Of a DNA stretch of 64,000 nt, positions 15,805 to 25,707 are shown piece by piece. Made by a program: the position numbers and the translations under genes. This DNA comes from JAYEJW01 sp034716535. GTDB taxonomy: Bacteria > Pseudomonadota > Gammaproteobacteria > Chromatiales > Chromatiaceae. Numbering within the stretch: position 1 is the first letter of the stretch; every line of letters starts with the position of its first letter. The DNA lies in NCBI GenBank assembly GCA_034716535.1, contig JAYEJW010000243.1, positions 1 to 64,000 of the forward strand. Direction: 5' to 3'. The notes below the pieces were generated by a model that made no database searches, was not told the DNA's origin, and saw only the letters and a program-made list of their open reading frames with translations.

Positions 15805-16218
15805 TCAGCCGAGCTCGTCCGCGCCGATCTTCTGCATCAGGCCGAAGCTCTTGACGAAGGGGCCGGCCATGCGCGGGTCCTTCATCATTGCCTTGTAGTC
15901 ACCGACCTTGAACTTGAGCTTGCCGGTCGCATAGGAGGTGCCCAGCCCCATCATGCCGATGCCCTTCTTCACCCACTTGAGCCAGTCATCCATATCGGCA
16001 CGCATATCCCAATCGGCGGTCTCGCCGTTCCAGTCGCCCGCACGTGTACACACGCCGTTTTCAACGACAAAGACCCCGCGGGGGTTGTCCTCGTTCTTGA
16101 ACCCGCAGCAGATCACGGAGTTGAAACCGATCTCGGCCAACTTGTCCTTGACCCCGGGATCGCCGTTCCAGGCGTCCATGAGCTGCTTCATCCACTCGTC
16201 GGAAAAAAGTGCGGCCAT
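15805..16218 (-). CDS. SCP2 sterol-binding domain-like protein
   Basis: A 137-residue protein (MAALFSDEWMKQLMDAWN...) that looks like a single SCP-2 sterol-transfer domain: an alpha-helical start, an ICCGFKNEDNPRGVFVVENG strand region, the DWDMRADMDDWLKWVKKG segment, and a C-terminal GKLKFKVGDYKAMMKDPRMAGPFVKSFGLM, which is the most typical part. Such proteins bind lipids or other hydrophobic ligands. ATG 16218 follows GGAGGACAAAA. It lies immediately upstream of the molybdoenzyme operon on the same strand but is separated by a terminator. A role in handling a hydrophobic substrate of that enzyme is only a guess. Confidence 0.72.
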   Translation of the reverse strand: MAALFSDEWMKQLMDAWNGDPGVKDKLAEIGFNSVICCGFKNEDNPRGVFVVENGVCTRAGDWNGETADWDMRADMDDWLKWVKKGIGMMGLGTSYATGKLKFKVGDYKAMMKDPRMAGPFVKSFGLMQKIGADELG

Positions 16219-16557
16219 TTCGTTTTGTCCTCCAGGTACGCGGTAACAGGCGCCGCCGCGCACGGGTCGGCTACGGCGGCAGGGGGTACTGTTGTGGTTT
16301 TGACGCGGGTGGCGCCGCGCCTTAGCCATGCGAATTCTAACAGGATGGCGGAAAAAGCATATGCGTAGAGCCCCTCTTTTCGCCCCTGACGCGCGGTGGC
16401 GACGCAATTTAATGATTTTGAAAGTGAAAAAGCGCGTCTGGGATGCTGTACGGGGATCTGTACTTGCTGTTGGGAGAGACTCTGCTCACGGAGGACTTCT
16501 CCGTCGGGGACAAACGGACGCGAGGCGAGCATTTCGCGCAGACTTGTGCGCCGACCG
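16219..16557. other. Non-coding spacer between ppx and the SCP2-like gene
   Basis: No gene seen. On the minus strand TGTTAGAAT (around 16333-16341) could be an extended -10 box for the SCP2-like gene. Nothing else recognised. Confidence 0.35.
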
Positions 16558-18078
16558 CTAAGCGAATTCGAGCTTGAGTCCCGCCGCCTTCAGGCGCTCT
16601 GCCTCCTGCTCCAACTCCAGGCGGGTTAAGGGGTGCTGCTCCAACCAGTCGTCGGGAAAATCGAGTCGCAGCCGCTCGCCGATGGCGCTGAGCATGGGAT
16701 GCGGCTTGTTGGTGGGGGACCGCCCCCTGTGCAGCAGTACCGCCAGGCGCAGGATGACGCATAGGTGCCGCGCGCAGTCCTGTACTGGCCGTGGCAGGCC
16801 GAGGAACTCCTGAACCGGGAACTTGCGTCGGTGCCCGAGCACGAGGGCCGCGAGCACGGCCTGCTCCTGACGGGTGAAGCCGGAGAGGTCCGCGTTACGT
16901 AGGAGGTAGGCGCCGTGCTTCTGATACTGGCTGTGCGCAACCATGAGCCCGATCTCAAACAGGCGTGCCGACCAGCCGAGGATGCTGGGGTAGTTGGGGT
17001 TGTCTAGAGACCAGGCCTGGGCGACTTGGCCGAACAGAGAGAGCGCCGTGGTCTGCACCCGGGCGGCGTGGTCCTCGTCGATCCCGAAGCGCTGGCTCAG
17101 GGAGCTGACGGTGCGCTCGCGCACGTCTTCGTGGCGGATGCGGCCCATCATCTCGTAGATGAGCCCTTCGCGCAGCGCCTCGTCCGAGACCTGTATGTGC
17201 TCGATACCGAGATTGGTGAACAGTGACCGCAACACCGCGACACCGCCGGCGAAGACGGGTTTGCGCTCTTCGGCCAGACCTTTGAGGTCGATGTCCGAGG
17301 CATTGCCGAAGTTGATCAGGGCCTTGCGTAGATTCGTGAGGGAGTCGGCCGAGATGCCGTCCTGGCACCAGCCTTGAGCCGCCACGACGGCGGCGATGGC
17401 CTTAATGGTGCCGGAGCTGCCGACCGCGTTGCGCCAGCCCGAATGGCGGAAAAGCTCTCGAACGGGCCGCACTTCCAGCGCCCCTGCGAGCTCGGCTCTG
17501 TCCATGCTCTTCGCCGTGATCTTGCCGCTCGGGAACTGCTGGCGCGACATGCTCACGCAACCCATGTGCAGGCTTTCGCGCAGCCTCGGGGTGAAACCTT
17601 CCCCGACGATGAGCTCGGTGCTGCCGCCGCCGATATCCACCACCAACCGCCGCTCGTCTCCCGCCGCCAACCCGTTGGCGACCCCCAGATAGATCAAGCG
17701 CGCCTCTTCCCGGCCGGCGATGACGTCGATGGGATGACCCAATGCCCGTTCGGCGTGCTCCAGGAACCCCGTCTCGGGGCGCACCTGGCGCAGGGTGTTG
17801 GTCCCTACGGCGAGCACGCTGCCCGACGGCATACCGCGCAGACGCTGGCCGAAACGCTCCAGGCAGGCGAGCGCCCGCTCCGCAACTTCGGGGCGCAAGA
17901 GCTTGTTCTCGGTGAGCCCCTCACCCAGGCGCACCATCTCCTTTATGCGATCGATCGCCTGCAGGTGTCCTTCATTGACCCGGGCAACGATCATGTGAAA
18001 ACTGTTGGAACCCAGGTCGATCGCCGCCACCGTCTCAGGAAGGGACGCTTCGATGCGTTGGGAGGGCTCTGCAGGCAT
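16558..18078 (-). CDS. ppx: Exopolyphosphatase / GppA-type phosphatase
   Basis: A 506-residue Ppx/GppA protein of the actin-like ATPase fold, which removes phosphate from polyphosphate ends (Ppx) or hydrolyses pppGpp (GppA). Motifs: AAIDLGSNSFHM (phosphate 1), VLAVGTNTLRQ, IAGREEARLIYLGV, the phosphate-2 loop VVDIGGGSTELIVG, and VGSSGTIKA. The C-terminal HD-like helical part (ALREGLIYEMMGRIRHEDVRERTV and later LVAHSQYQKHGAYLLRNADLSGFTRQEQ) supports Ppx. I chose ATG 18078 (MPAEPSQRIEASLPE); an ATG at 18138 would add 20 residues. No ppk is adjacent. Confidence 0.92.
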   Translation of the reverse strand: MPAEPSQRIEASLPETVAAIDLGSNSFHMIVARVNEGHLQAIDRIKEMVRLGEGLTENKLLRPEVAERALACLERFGQRLRGMPSGSVLAVGTNTLRQVRPETGFLEHAERALGHPIDVIAGREEARLIYLGVANGLAAGDERRLVVDIGGGSTELIVGEGFTPRLRESLHMGCVSMSRQQFPSGKITAKSMDRAELAGALEVRPVRELFRHSGWRNAVGSSGTIKAIAAVVAAQGWCQDGISADSLTNLRKALINFGNASDIDLKGLAEERKPVFAGGVAVLRSLFTNLGIEHIQVSDEALREGLIYEMMGRIRHEDVRERTVSSLSQRFGIDEDHAARVQTTALSLFGQVAQAWSLDNPNYPSILGWSARLFEIGLMVAHSQYQKHGAYLLRNADLSGFTRQEQAVLAALVLGHRRKFPVQEFLGLPRPVQDCARHLCVILRLAVLLHRGRSPTNKPHPMLSAIGERLRLDFPDDWLEQHPLTRLELEQEAERLKAAGLKLEFA

Positions 18079-18181
18079 AGGTTTTCTCGGCGTGAAAAAC
18101 GGTGCGGATGGTACCAGGATCGCCCCGGAAGAAGACACAGTAACCAGGATTCGTTAGTGACACGGCCACGGGGGGCTGAAG

Positions 18182-18535
18182 ATGGTGAAAGAAAGTCGGC
18201 TAGGTGCAGATTCCGGCGTTTCCTGCCCGTTGCCTCAGGCGCCGGATTTTTCGGGTATCACCTTGGTGAAGCTGCATCCGAGACCGGTGCTCGCCGATTA
18301 CCTGGCAGCGATGCAGCTGGCGAACGCGGAGGCGGCCGAGCGTCTGGGAGACTATATGTTGCTGTCCTGGTACGACCGCGATCGCGACTTCGAATCGCCG
18401 CAGCATTCGAGCGAGTGCCACCAAGCGAGCGCGGTCCCCGGCTACGTGGACTACGGCATACATCACGGGGCCACCTTGATGGTAGACATTGAGGACGGGC
18501 GCTTCGTCTTCTTCTATCTGCCGGTCTCTATCTAG
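18182..18535 (+). CDS. Small conserved hypothetical protein
   Basis: A 117-residue acidic soluble protein, divergent from ppx. It has a helical middle (VLADYLAAMQLANAEAAERLGDYMLLSW) and a striking C-terminal half rich in His, Cys and acidic residues (YDRDRDFESPQHSSECHQ, then PGYVDYGIHHGATLMVDIEDGRFVFFYLP). I think I recognise it as an uncharacterised family seen in sulfur-metabolising bacteria and archaea (possibly AF1514-like), but I am not sure. The coding call rests on its protein-like composition and the clean start; no function is proposed. Confidence 0.7.
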   Translation: MVKESRLGADSGVSCPLPQAPDFSGITLVKLHPRPVLADYLAAMQLANAEAAERLGDYMLLSWYDRDRDFESPQHSSECHQASAVPGYVDYGIHHGATLMVDIEDGRFVFFYLPVSI

Positions 18536-18680
18536 TTTTGGATTCCGGACGCTTTAACCATTCGGGTAGACGCTGAACTCATGACCGGAGCGCCCAGCAC
18601 CACGCCTTCGCGCGCAAGGGTGCTCCGCTGGAGAACCGGTTGGAGAACCTCTACAGCCTGATGCCGCGAGGAGAGAAACC

Positions 18681-18718
18681 GCAAGACGGGGGCGTTTGTT
18701 TCGCCGTCCCCGTCTTGC
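18681..18718. terminator. Hairpin between convergent genes
   Basis: GCAAGACGGGG (18681-18691) and CCCCGTCTTGC (18708-18718) form an 11-bp stem between the ends of the convergent 18182 and RRM genes. There is no T-run, so termination would need Rho or be partial. Confidence 0.5.
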
Positions 18719-18757
18719 GCGGCAGTCACGCCGGTCCGGCGCTGCTGCCGCCTAGAA

Positions 18758-19030
18758 TCACCACCGTGGTCCGCGTGAAGGACGCTCGCCGCGGGGTTTG
18801 GCCTGGTTGACTTTGATGGTGCGGCCCTTCAGGGCCGTCTCGTTCAGCCCCTTGATGGCGGCATCTGCCTCCGCGTTGTTCGACATCTCGACGAAGCCGA
18901 AGCCTTTGGATTGGCCGGAGAATTTGTCGGTGATCACGCTGACGCTGGAGATTTCACCATAGGCCGCGAAAGCCTGCTTCAGATCGTCTTCGGTAACGCT
19001 GTAAGCCAGATTGCCTACGTAAATGTTCAT
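18758..19030 (-). CDS. RRM-type RNA-binding protein
   Basis: A 90-residue single-RRM protein: RNP2 is IYVGNL at the N-terminus, RNP1 is KGFGFVEM at mid-protein, followed by a basic tail (KPRGERPSRGPRW). Bacterial members are small cold- or stress-linked RNA chaperones. ATG 19030 is preferred over TTG 19033. It is followed upstream by the rhlE-type helicase gene on the same strand, and both could be cold-responsive. A 183-base leader separates them, long enough for regulated translation. Confidence 0.92.
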   Translation of the reverse strand: MNIYVGNLAYSVTEDDLKQAFAAYGEISSVSVITDKFSGQSKGFGFVEMSNNAEADAAIKGLNETALKGRTIKVNQAKPRGERPSRGPRW

Positions 19031-19213
19031 CAAGTTTCGCTCTCTTTAGGACTTGTGCATTGGCATAGTGAGAAAACGGTCGAGTAATCAATGCACAACT
19101 TAAACGACGGTCGAAGGGAACCCCTGAGTATCTCAGCGGTACCCTAAATACAGTATGTGCGCGCCATTTTCAAGGTCAATGAGCCTCATCCGGCGCTGTT
19201 TGGCGTGCAAGAC

Positions 19214-20467
19214 CTATAGGGTGCGGTCGTCGCGACGCCGCTGCTGCCGGCCGGAGCGGTTTCCGCTCCGATTGTTTCGACGACGCGGCGGCGCGTCAGA
19301 ATGCCGTGAAGGCTCCGCTGTACCTGTGCGGCTGCCGCCGAGCAGCTCAAAGCCGTCGACGTGCTGCAGCGGGATGTCCCGCCGCAGCAACCGCTGGATG
19401 TCGATGAGCATCTTGTTCTCCTCCGGACTGACCAGGGACAAGGCGGTGCCGTCGGCTCCTGCGCGGCCGGTACGGCCGATTCGGTGGACGTAGTCCTCAG
19501 GCACGTTGGGCAGCTCGAAGTTGACCACGTGAGGCAGGCGGTCGATGTCCAGACCGCGGGCGGCGATGTCGGTGGCCACCAGGGCGCGGACCTCACCCTG
19601 CTTGAAGTCCCGCAGGGCACGCGTGCGGGCGCTCTGACTCTTGTTACCGTGGATGGCAGCAGCGCTGATGCCGTCGCGCACGAGTTGATCCGAGAGCCGG
19701 TTGGCGCCGTGTTTGGTGCGGGTGAAGACCAGTACCTGCTCCCAGCTGCCGCTATGGATCAGGTGTGAGAGCAGCTCGCGTTTGCGCCCCTTTTCCACCG
19801 GGTGTGCGACCTGGCTCACGCCCTCGGCGGCGGTGTTGCGGTGGGCCACCTCGATAAGGACCGGGTCGCGCAGCAGACGGTTGGCGAGCTGCTCGATCTC
19901 TCGAGAGTAGGTGGCCGAGAATAACAGGTTCTGGCGCGTTTTGGGGAGCAGGGCCAGAATGCGGCGGATGTCGTGGATGAAACCCATGTCCAGCATCCGG
20001 TCCGCCTCGTCCAGCACCAGGATCTCGATGCGGGACAGGTCCAGGGTCCGCCGGCCGGCATGGTCCAGCAGTCGGCCCGGCGTGGCCACTACAAGATCCA
20101 CGCCGCGGCGTAGGCGATCGATCTGCGGCTGCATGCCGACGCCGCCGAAGATAACGGCCGAGCGAAGAGGCAGATGCTTGCCATAGGTGTGCACGCTCTC
20201 ACTCACCTGGGCGGCCAGCTCCCGGGTCGGGGTCAGCACTAGGGCGCGTGGGTGACGGGTCCTGTTTGGACTCTGATTCAGCAACTGCAGCATCGGCAGC
20301 GTGAAGGCGGCAGTCTTGCCGGTGCCGGTCTGTGCCCCGGCGAGGATATCCTTCCCGGCGCGGACCTCGGGGATGGCCCGGGCCTGGATCGGCGTGGGAT
20401 TGGCATAGCCTTGCGCGGCTACGGCGCGCAGCAGTTCGGCCGATAGGCCGAGAGATTCGAATGACAT
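19214..20467 (-). CDS. rhlE: DEAD-box RNA helicase, RhlE type
   Basis: A 417-residue ATP-dependent RNA helicase. It begins [21 protein letters not shown] with the Q motif TPIQ, Walker [20 protein letters not shown] ([13 protein letters not shown]), SAT, and the C-terminal ARGLDI and HRIGRTGR motifs. The basic, Arg/Asn-rich tail ([18 protein letters not shown]) is typical of RhlE. It acts in rRNA maturation and mRNA turnover, often at low temperature. Confidence 0.93.
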   Translation of the reverse strand: MSFESLGLSAELLRAVAAQGYANPTPIQARAIPEVRAGKDILAGAQTGTGKTAAFTLPMLQLLNQSPNRTRHPRALVLTPTRELAAQVSESVHTYGKHLPLRSAVIFGGVGMQPQIDRLRRGVDLVVATPGRLLDHAGRRTLDLSRIEILVLDEADRMLDMGFIHDIRRILALLPKTRQNLLFSATYSREIEQLANRLLRDPVLIEVAHRNTAAEGVSQVAHPVEKGRKRELLSHLIHSGSWEQVLVFTRTKHGANRLSDQLVRDGISAAAIHGNKSQSARTRALRDFKQGEVRALVATDIAARGLDIDRLPHVVNFELPNVPEDYVHRIGRTGRAGADGTALSLVSPEENKMLIDIQRLLRRDIPLQHVDGFELLGGSRTGTAEPSRHSDAPPRRRNNRSGNRSGRQQRRRDDRTL

Positions 20468-20706
20468 GGTGCTCCTGGGTCGGCCTACCCAGGATCACTG
20501 GGCCGGTCTAGGCGGGATGACGATAGACGTTCGGGATGAGCCTGAAAAGGAGGGAATCAACCGCGAGACGGGTGCGCAGACCGGACAGCGCATAATCAGG
20601 GCGCGAGTATAACCGACAAGGACATTTGGTAAACAGAAATATTCCCAACGGCCCTGCCAGGCGTTTGGATTCGTCGTGGGCGCTGAGGAGCCCGGCGCGC
20701 TCGGAC

Positions 20707-21831
20707 TCAAGAGGTGGTGGGGGAGGGGACTCCGAGTGCCTCCAGATAGTGGTGCGCGCTCTTGGCCTGGTTGTAGTCGGCCACCGCGGCCTTCAGGGTC
20801 TCGGGGGACAGGCGCCGGTCCAGTGTTTCAGCCATGGCCCGAGCGAGCGCTTCCACGTCTCCCACGGGGACCAGCGGGCCGAAGCGACCGCCGTCCAACA
20901 GCTCCCGCGGTCCGCTCGGGCAGTCCGTGGACACCACGGGCGTGCCGAGTGCCATGGCCTCGGTGAGCACGTTGGGGGAGCCTTCCCAGGCGGAGGAGAG
21001 CACGAAGAGCGCCGCTCTGGCGACGAACGGAAAGGGGTTGCGCTGGAAGCCGGGCAGGTCCACATCCTCGCCAAGGTCCAGCTCTGCAATGAGCCTCTGC
21101 AGACCCTCCCGGCCACCGCCTTCCCCCAGGATGACGAGTCGGCTGGGGCGCTGCTCCCTGATCCGGGCGAAAGAACGGATCAGGGTCGGGAAGTCTTTCT
21201 GGCGCTGGAAGCGTCCCGCGCCCAGGATCACCGGCGGTTGCCCTTGCTCGAACCAGGGGTGGGGGCAGGGCTCTGCGGCCAGGTCCATGAGCTCCGGTGT
21301 GATGACGGGGTTTCGGATGACCCGGATGCGGTCCCGCGGCATGTGCGCGACGGTGGCCGTGTCCTCGGCGACCCCTTCCGAGACCGCGACGATCTGATCC
21401 ACTTTCGGATACAGCCAGCGGATCGGCAGGTATCGCAGCCAGCGTTCCGGAGGCGACTTGTCTGCCATGGCAGTGGACAGGTTGGTGCCGAGGCGCATGA
21501 GGATGGGGGTATCGGTACCGGCCAGGCGGCGCGCCAGCACGGCCGCGCGTCCCGCCCTGTCTTTGGCGGCCAAGAGGGCCGCTGGGCGACGCTCGCGCAG
21601 GTAACGCGCGAGGGCCGGCAGGGCGAGGAAGGTATGATCTGTCTTGAGGCGAACGACATTCACCTCCGGTGGGAGCCGCTCCAGGTGCGGACTCTGGGCG
21701 CGCACCAGCACTAGATCTACGGCCCGTCCCAGGTCCACGAAGCCGCGGATCAGGCTCACGACCATGCGCTCCACCCCGCCGGTCCCGGAGAAAGAAACAA
21801 AGACGGCGATGGGGCGGTTCTTTCCGGACAT
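20707..21831 (-). CDS. Glycosyltransferase family 4
   Basis: A 374-residue GT-B retaining glycosyltransferase. The N-terminal domain has FSGTGGVERMVVSLIRGF (acceptor/donor loop typical of GT4) and the C-terminal domain has ILGAGRFQRQKDFPTLIRSFA and the E-x7-E signature in SSAWEGSPNVLTEAMALGTPVV. It transfers a sugar from a nucleotide or lipid donor to a cell-surface glycan. It is divergent from the GT39 membrane protein 105 bases away, so the pair may serve lipopolysaccharide or capsule modification. The exact sugar is unknown. Confidence 0.88.
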   Translation of the reverse strand: MSGKNRPIAVFVSFSGTGGVERMVVSLIRGFVDLGRAVDLVLVRAQSPHLERLPPEVNVVRLKTDHTFLALPALARYLRERRPAALLAAKDRAGRAAVLARRLAGTDTPILMRLGTNLSTAMADKSPPERWLRYLPIRWLYPKVDQIVAVSEGVAEDTATVAHMPRDRIRVIRNPVITPELMDLAAEPCPHPWFEQGQPPVILGAGRFQRQKDFPTLIRSFARIREQRPSRLVILGEGGGREGLQRLIAELDLGEDVDLPGFQRNPFPFVARAALFVLSSAWEGSPNVLTEAMALGTPVVSTDCPSGPRELLDGGRFGPLVPVGDVEALARAMAETLDRRLSPETLKAAVADYNQAKSAHHYLEALGVPSPTTS

Positions 21832-21936
21832 GTTCAGCGTCGTTGCGGCGGACCTTTACTCGCGGCATTCTAACGAAGACCTTGCGGTCCCTGTGCTATA
21901 TTCCAGCGCCTGCCGCACTTCAGCCCTCCACACGCC

Positions 21937-23622
21937 ATGAGCGACCCTGCAGCGCCTGTCGTCCAGAACGAGTACAAGCCGGCCTGGACCCTGCTCGTCG
22001 GCGTGCTCCTGATCGCCGCCGCCTACCTCTTCCCGGGACTTGTTGGCCACGATCCCTGGAAGCAGGATGAGGCCTATTCCTTCGGCATCATCTACAACAT
22101 GTACGACACGGGGGATCTGGTCGTTCCCACCCTAGCGGCGGATCCCTTCATGGAAAAGCCGCCGGCCTATTACATCACCGCGACCGGAATGGTCCATCTG
22201 CTGGACGACTGGCTTCCCCTGCACGACGCCGCACGGCTGACGACAGCCATCTATCTCGGACTCGCCTTCCTGTTCACGGGGCTCCTGGCCCACGCCACCT
22301 GGGGGCGCGGCTACGGCGCGCTCGGCGTGCTGTTTCTTATCTCCACCTTGGGCCTGCTACAGCACGGCCACTACATGATCACCGATATCGCCTTGACGGC
22401 GGGCATGGCCATGGCGTTTTACGGCCTTCTGCGGGCCCGCGGGAGCGTCGGTTGGGGTGGTCTTTGGTTGGGCACCGGGGCGGGGCTTGCCTTCCTGTCC
22501 AAGGGGCTGTTGGGACCGGGGATTCTAGGGGTGAGCGCATTGCTGCTGGTCATGTTCCGTCCCTGGCGCACGAGCCGCTATGCAAAGGCGTTGATGGTCG
22601 CTGCGGCGGTGGCGCTGCCCTGGCTGCTGATCTGGCCCACGGCGCTGTATCTGGATTCCGAAGAGCTCTTCATGCGCTGGTTCTGGGACAACAACTTCGG
22701 TCGTTATCTGGGATTCGTGGAGCTGGGTCCGCCGTCCAAGGACCTGTTCTGGCTGCGTACCCTGCCCTGGGTGACCTTTCCGACGCTGCTGGTGGCCCTG
22801 TGGACCCTGTGGCGGCGGCGACAGGACGCCTTCGCCAATGACGGAGTGCGCGTCGCGCTTGTCGCCTCCGTGGTGGGCTGGGGGGTACTCTTCGCCGCCC
22901 ACACCGCGCGGGATCTCTATGCCATGCCGCTGCTGCCCTTGCTGGCGGTGGTGGCGGCGGGTGCCGTGCGCAGTCTGCCCCGCTGGGTCGTGAGCGGTAT
23001 CTACTGGTTCAGCGCCGTCCTGTTCGGGTTGCTGGCGGCTGCCCTGTGGGCACTGTGGCTCTATGGTGTGACCAAGGGTCAGCCGCCGCAGCTCTCGGTA
23101 CTTGGAAAGTACCTGCCGCTGGATTTCGAGCCCTCCTGGCGCTGGGGGGCTTTCATCATGGCGCTCGTGCTGCAGATCTGCTGGGCCTGGATTCTCAGCC
23201 GATATCGGCCCGGGCGGCCCGCTGCGCTGCTTGCTTGGCCCGCCGGATTGATTCTGGCGTGGGGCATCGTCGCCACCCTGCACCTGCCCTGGATCGATCA
23301 CGGGAAAAGCTACCGCTCCGTATTCGTCGAGCTGAAACAGGCCCTGCCTGCCGCGTACGATTGCGTTGCCGATCTTCGGGAGATGCGCCTGCGCGAGTCC
23401 GAGCGCGGCATGCTGCACTATGTGGCCGGTGTCACGACCCAGCATATCGAGCGTCCGCAGGACACGGACTGCGACATCATTCTCGTCGAGGCAAGGCTGC
23501 GTACCCATGGGGCCGACGTGGAACTCGGCCCCGGATGGCGCCGCATCTGGGAGGGCCAGCGCCCCGGGGACCGGAGGGATCTGTTCGTTCTTTTCCAACG
23601 CGTCGGGCCGAGCGGCTCTTGA
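21937..23622 (+). CDS. GT39 (ArnT-like) membrane glycosyltransferase
   Basis: A 561-residue polytopic protein with roughly eleven to twelve hydrophobic segments. After the first segment comes GHDPWKQDEAYSFG, the periplasmic loop with the catalytic acidic pair, then FMEKPPAYYI, as in ArnT/PMT family enzymes that use a polyprenyl-phosphate sugar. A soluble domain of about 90 residues ends the protein. It would transfer a sugar in the periplasm, for example onto lipid A or a protein. It is divergent from the GT4 gene and followed by lipA on the same strand after 150 bases. Confidence 0.85.
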   Translation: MSDPAAPVVQNEYKPAWTLLVGVLLIAAAYLFPGLVGHDPWKQDEAYSFGIIYNMYDTGDLVVPTLAADPFMEKPPAYYITATGMVHLLDDWLPLHDAARLTTAIYLGLAFLFTGLLAHATWGRGYGALGVLFLISTLGLLQHGHYMITDIALTAGMAMAFYGLLRARGSVGWGGLWLGTGAGLAFLSKGLLGPGILGVSALLLVMFRPWRTSRYAKALMVAAAVALPWLLIWPTALYLDSEELFMRWFWDNNFGRYLGFVELGPPSKDLFWLRTLPWVTFPTLLVALWTLWRRRQDAFANDGVRVALVASVVGWGVLFAAHTARDLYAMPLLPLLAVVAAGAVRSLPRWVVSGIYWFSAVLFGLLAAALWALWLYGVTKGQPPQLSVLGKYLPLDFEPSWRWGAFIMALVLQICWAWILSRYRPGRPAALLAWPAGLILAWGIVATLHLPWIDHGKSYRSVFVELKQALPAAYDCVADLREMRLRESERGMLHYVAGVTTQHIERPQDTDCDIILVEARLRTHGADVELGPGWRRIWEGQRPGDRRDLFVLFQRVGPSGS

Positions 23623-23776
23623 GGACGCGCTGATATACCTAGCGATTCCTTTGATCCTCTTTGACCTGGAAGCCTTGTTTCGTAACGGATTGGCGCAAGG
23701 TAGACTTTCAATTGCACGAGCGTCGACCAAAGCGCGTAGGCGCAAACAGCCAATGGCTTCTTAACGAAGGTTTCCG

Positions 23777-24754
23777 ATGAGCGATTCCGACCCCCTCACC
23801 GCCCCGTCCCGCTCCACCCCCAAGACCCACCAGCGGGGCAAGGACAAGCTCTCGCGCATTCCGGTCAAGGTGACGCCCTCGGACAAGCCGTTGCGCAAGC
23901 CGTCCTGGATCCGCGCCAAGGCGCCTGTCGGGCCGGGGGTGTCGCGTATCAAACGGCTCCTGCGCGAGAGCAAGCTCTCCACGGTCTGCGAGGAGGCCAT
24001 GTGTCCGAACCTGGGGGAGTGCTTCACCCACGGCACCGCCACCTTCATGATTCTGGGGGACGTGTGCACCCGCCGTTGTCCCTTTTGCGACGTGGCCCAC
24101 GGTCGGCCCCAGCCCCTCGATCCAGCGGAGCCGGAGCACCTGGCGGAGTCCGTCGCCACCATGGGCCTGCGCTATGTGGTCATCACATCGGTGGACCGGG
24201 ACGATCTGCGTGACGGCGGTGCCGGCCACTTCGCCTCCTGCCTACGGGCCCTGCGGGCCAGGAATCCCGGGATCAGGCTGGAGGTGCTGGTTCCGGATTT
24301 CCGCGGTCGGGAGGGGGCTGCACTGGATCAGTTCATCGGTGAGGCGGTGCCGGACGTCTTCAACCACAATCTCGAAACCGTGCCACGGCTCTATCGGCAG
24401 GCGCGGCCGGGGGCGGACTACGGTGGCTCGTTGGGTCTTCTTGAGGAGTTCAAGCGCCGCAACCCGGGCGTCCCGACCAAGTCCGGTCTGATGTTGGGCC
24501 TGGGCGAGGAGCGGGAGGAGGTGCTCGCGGTAATGGAGGATCTGCGCTCGCACAGTTGCGATATGCTGACTCTGGGGCAGTATTTACAGCCGAGCCGGGC
24601 GCACCTGCCGGTGGCGCGCTACTGGACGCCCGAGGAGTTCGAGGCGCTGCGTGAGGCCGGAGGGGCCATGGGCTTTTCCAACGTCGCAAGCGGGGCCATG
24701 GTGCGCTCGTCCTACCACGCCGACCGGCAGGCAACAGATATCGTCCGTCCATGA
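23777..24754 (+). CDS. lipA: Lipoyl synthase
   Basis: A 325-residue radical-SAM enzyme that inserts two sulfurs into the protein-bound octanoyl chain. The auxiliary cluster ligands are C-x4-C-x5-C ([12 protein letters not shown]), the SAM cluster is CTRRCPFC, and the C-terminal RSSY serine ligand is present ([13 protein letters not shown]). The usual octanoyltransferase gene lipB is not adjacent; the upstream neighbour is a glycosyltransferase. The ATG of a very small hydrophobic reading frame overlaps the stop codon. Confidence 0.97.
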   Translation: MSDSDPLTAPSRSTPKTHQRGKDKLSRIPVKVTPSDKPLRKPSWIRAKAPVGPGVSRIKRLLRESKLSTVCEEAMCPNLGECFTHGTATFMILGDVCTRRCPFCDVAHGRPQPLDPAEPEHLAESVATMGLRYVVITSVDRDDLRDGGAGHFASCLRALRARNPGIRLEVLVPDFRGREGAALDQFIGEAVPDVFNHNLETVPRLYRQARPGADYGGSLGLLEEFKRRNPGVPTKSGLMLGLGEEREEVLAVMEDLRSHSCDMLTLGQYLQPSRAHLPVARYWTPEEFEALREAGGAMGFSNVASGAMVRSSYHADRQATDIVRP

Positions 24755-24896
24755 CACTGCTGGCGATCGCTATCGCCTTTCTGACAGTTGGATTGCACTC
24801 TACGCGGCCCCGCTGATGACGCTCGCGGCGGTCGTCCTGCTGCTTAGCGTTCTGTTCCGGAACCTCGCGGTTGCGGATGGACACTGGACTGATTAA
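24751..24896 (+). other. Two tiny overlapping hydrophobic reading frames (doubtful)
   Basis: A 21-codon frame (24751-24816, [17 protein letters not shown]...) starts inside the lipA stop, and a 26-codon frame (24816-24896, MTLAAVVLLLSVLFRN...) starts inside its stop. Both would be single membrane segments. They may be small membrane peptides, or the two halves of a decayed gene; chance is also possible. Confidence 0.25.
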
Positions 24897-24927
24897 GTGG
24901 GCTCCCTGTCCGGCTGAGTCATGAACG

Positions 24928-25707
24928 ATGGATACGGTGTTCTATACGGTCGTCAAGAGCTTGATCCTGCCTCCGGGCGGGCTGATTCTGCTTTTTCTAC
25001 TCGGTTTTTTTCTGGTGCGGGGTGTGCTCGGGCGGGTCTTCATTTTCATCGCGCTCACGGTCTTCAGCCTGATGACCTTGCCCGCAGTGGCGGGAAAGCT
25101 TATGGCCGGACTTGAGTCCTATCCCGCGTTGAAACTCGGCAGGTTGCTGGGGACCGACGCCGACGGGATACTGATCCTCAGTGCCGGTCGTTACACTTGG
25201 GCGCCCGAGTACGGCGGCGATACCGTGGGGTCCAATACCCTCGAGAGGTTGCGTTATGGGGCCTTTCTGCACCGTCAGACCGGATTGCCGATCTACGTGA
25301 CCGGCGGCAGCCCGCCGCCCGAGGACCCACCCATGGGTCGGCTCATGGCACAGGTACTCGCAGGGGAGTACGGCGTCGAGGTGGCGGGCGTGGAGGACCG
25401 CAGTCTGACCACTGCCGAGAATGCGGTCTTCTCGGCGCAGATGCTGGAGCGTGACGGCATCGGTCACGTGCTTTTGGTGACCCACGCCTGGCACCTGCCG
25501 CGTGCGGTGGACGCCTTCGAACGGGCGGGCGTAGAGACGACGCCGGCGCCGACCTACTTCGTTCATCGTGAAGGCGAGGGTAAGCCCGATTACCGGCGCT
25601 GGCTACCCGATGCCGGGGCCTTCACGACCAGCTACTACGCCCTCCATGAGTATCTGGGCCGGGCCTGGTATCAGTTCAAGGCGACCGTGGGGGGAGGTGG
25701 TCGTTGA
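24928..25707 (+). CDS. ElyC/SanA/YdcF family (DUF218) membrane-anchored protein
   Basis: A 259-residue protein with two N-terminal membrane segments (LILPPGGLILLFLLGFFLV and VFIFIALTVFSLMTLPAVAG) and a DUF218 domain outside. Landmarks are ADGILILSAGR, ERLRYGAFLHRQTGLPIYVTGG, the EDRSLTTAENA motif and VLLVTHAWHLPRAVDAFERAG. E. coli ElyC is linked to peptidoglycan and undecaprenyl-phosphate homeostasis. The 3' end overlaps the convergent aspartoacylase-like gene by 32 bases. Confidence 0.85.
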   Translation: MDTVFYTVVKSLILPPGGLILLFLLGFFLVRGVLGRVFIFIALTVFSLMTLPAVAGKLMAGLESYPALKLGRLLGTDADGILILSAGRYTWAPEYGGDTVGSNTLERLRYGAFLHRQTGLPIYVTGGSPPPEDPPMGRLMAQVLAGEYGVEVAGVEDRSLTTAENAVFSAQMLERDGIGHVLLVTHAWHLPRAVDAFERAGVETTPAPTYFVHREGEGKPDYRRWLPDAGAFTTSYYALHEYLGRAWYQFKATVGGGGR

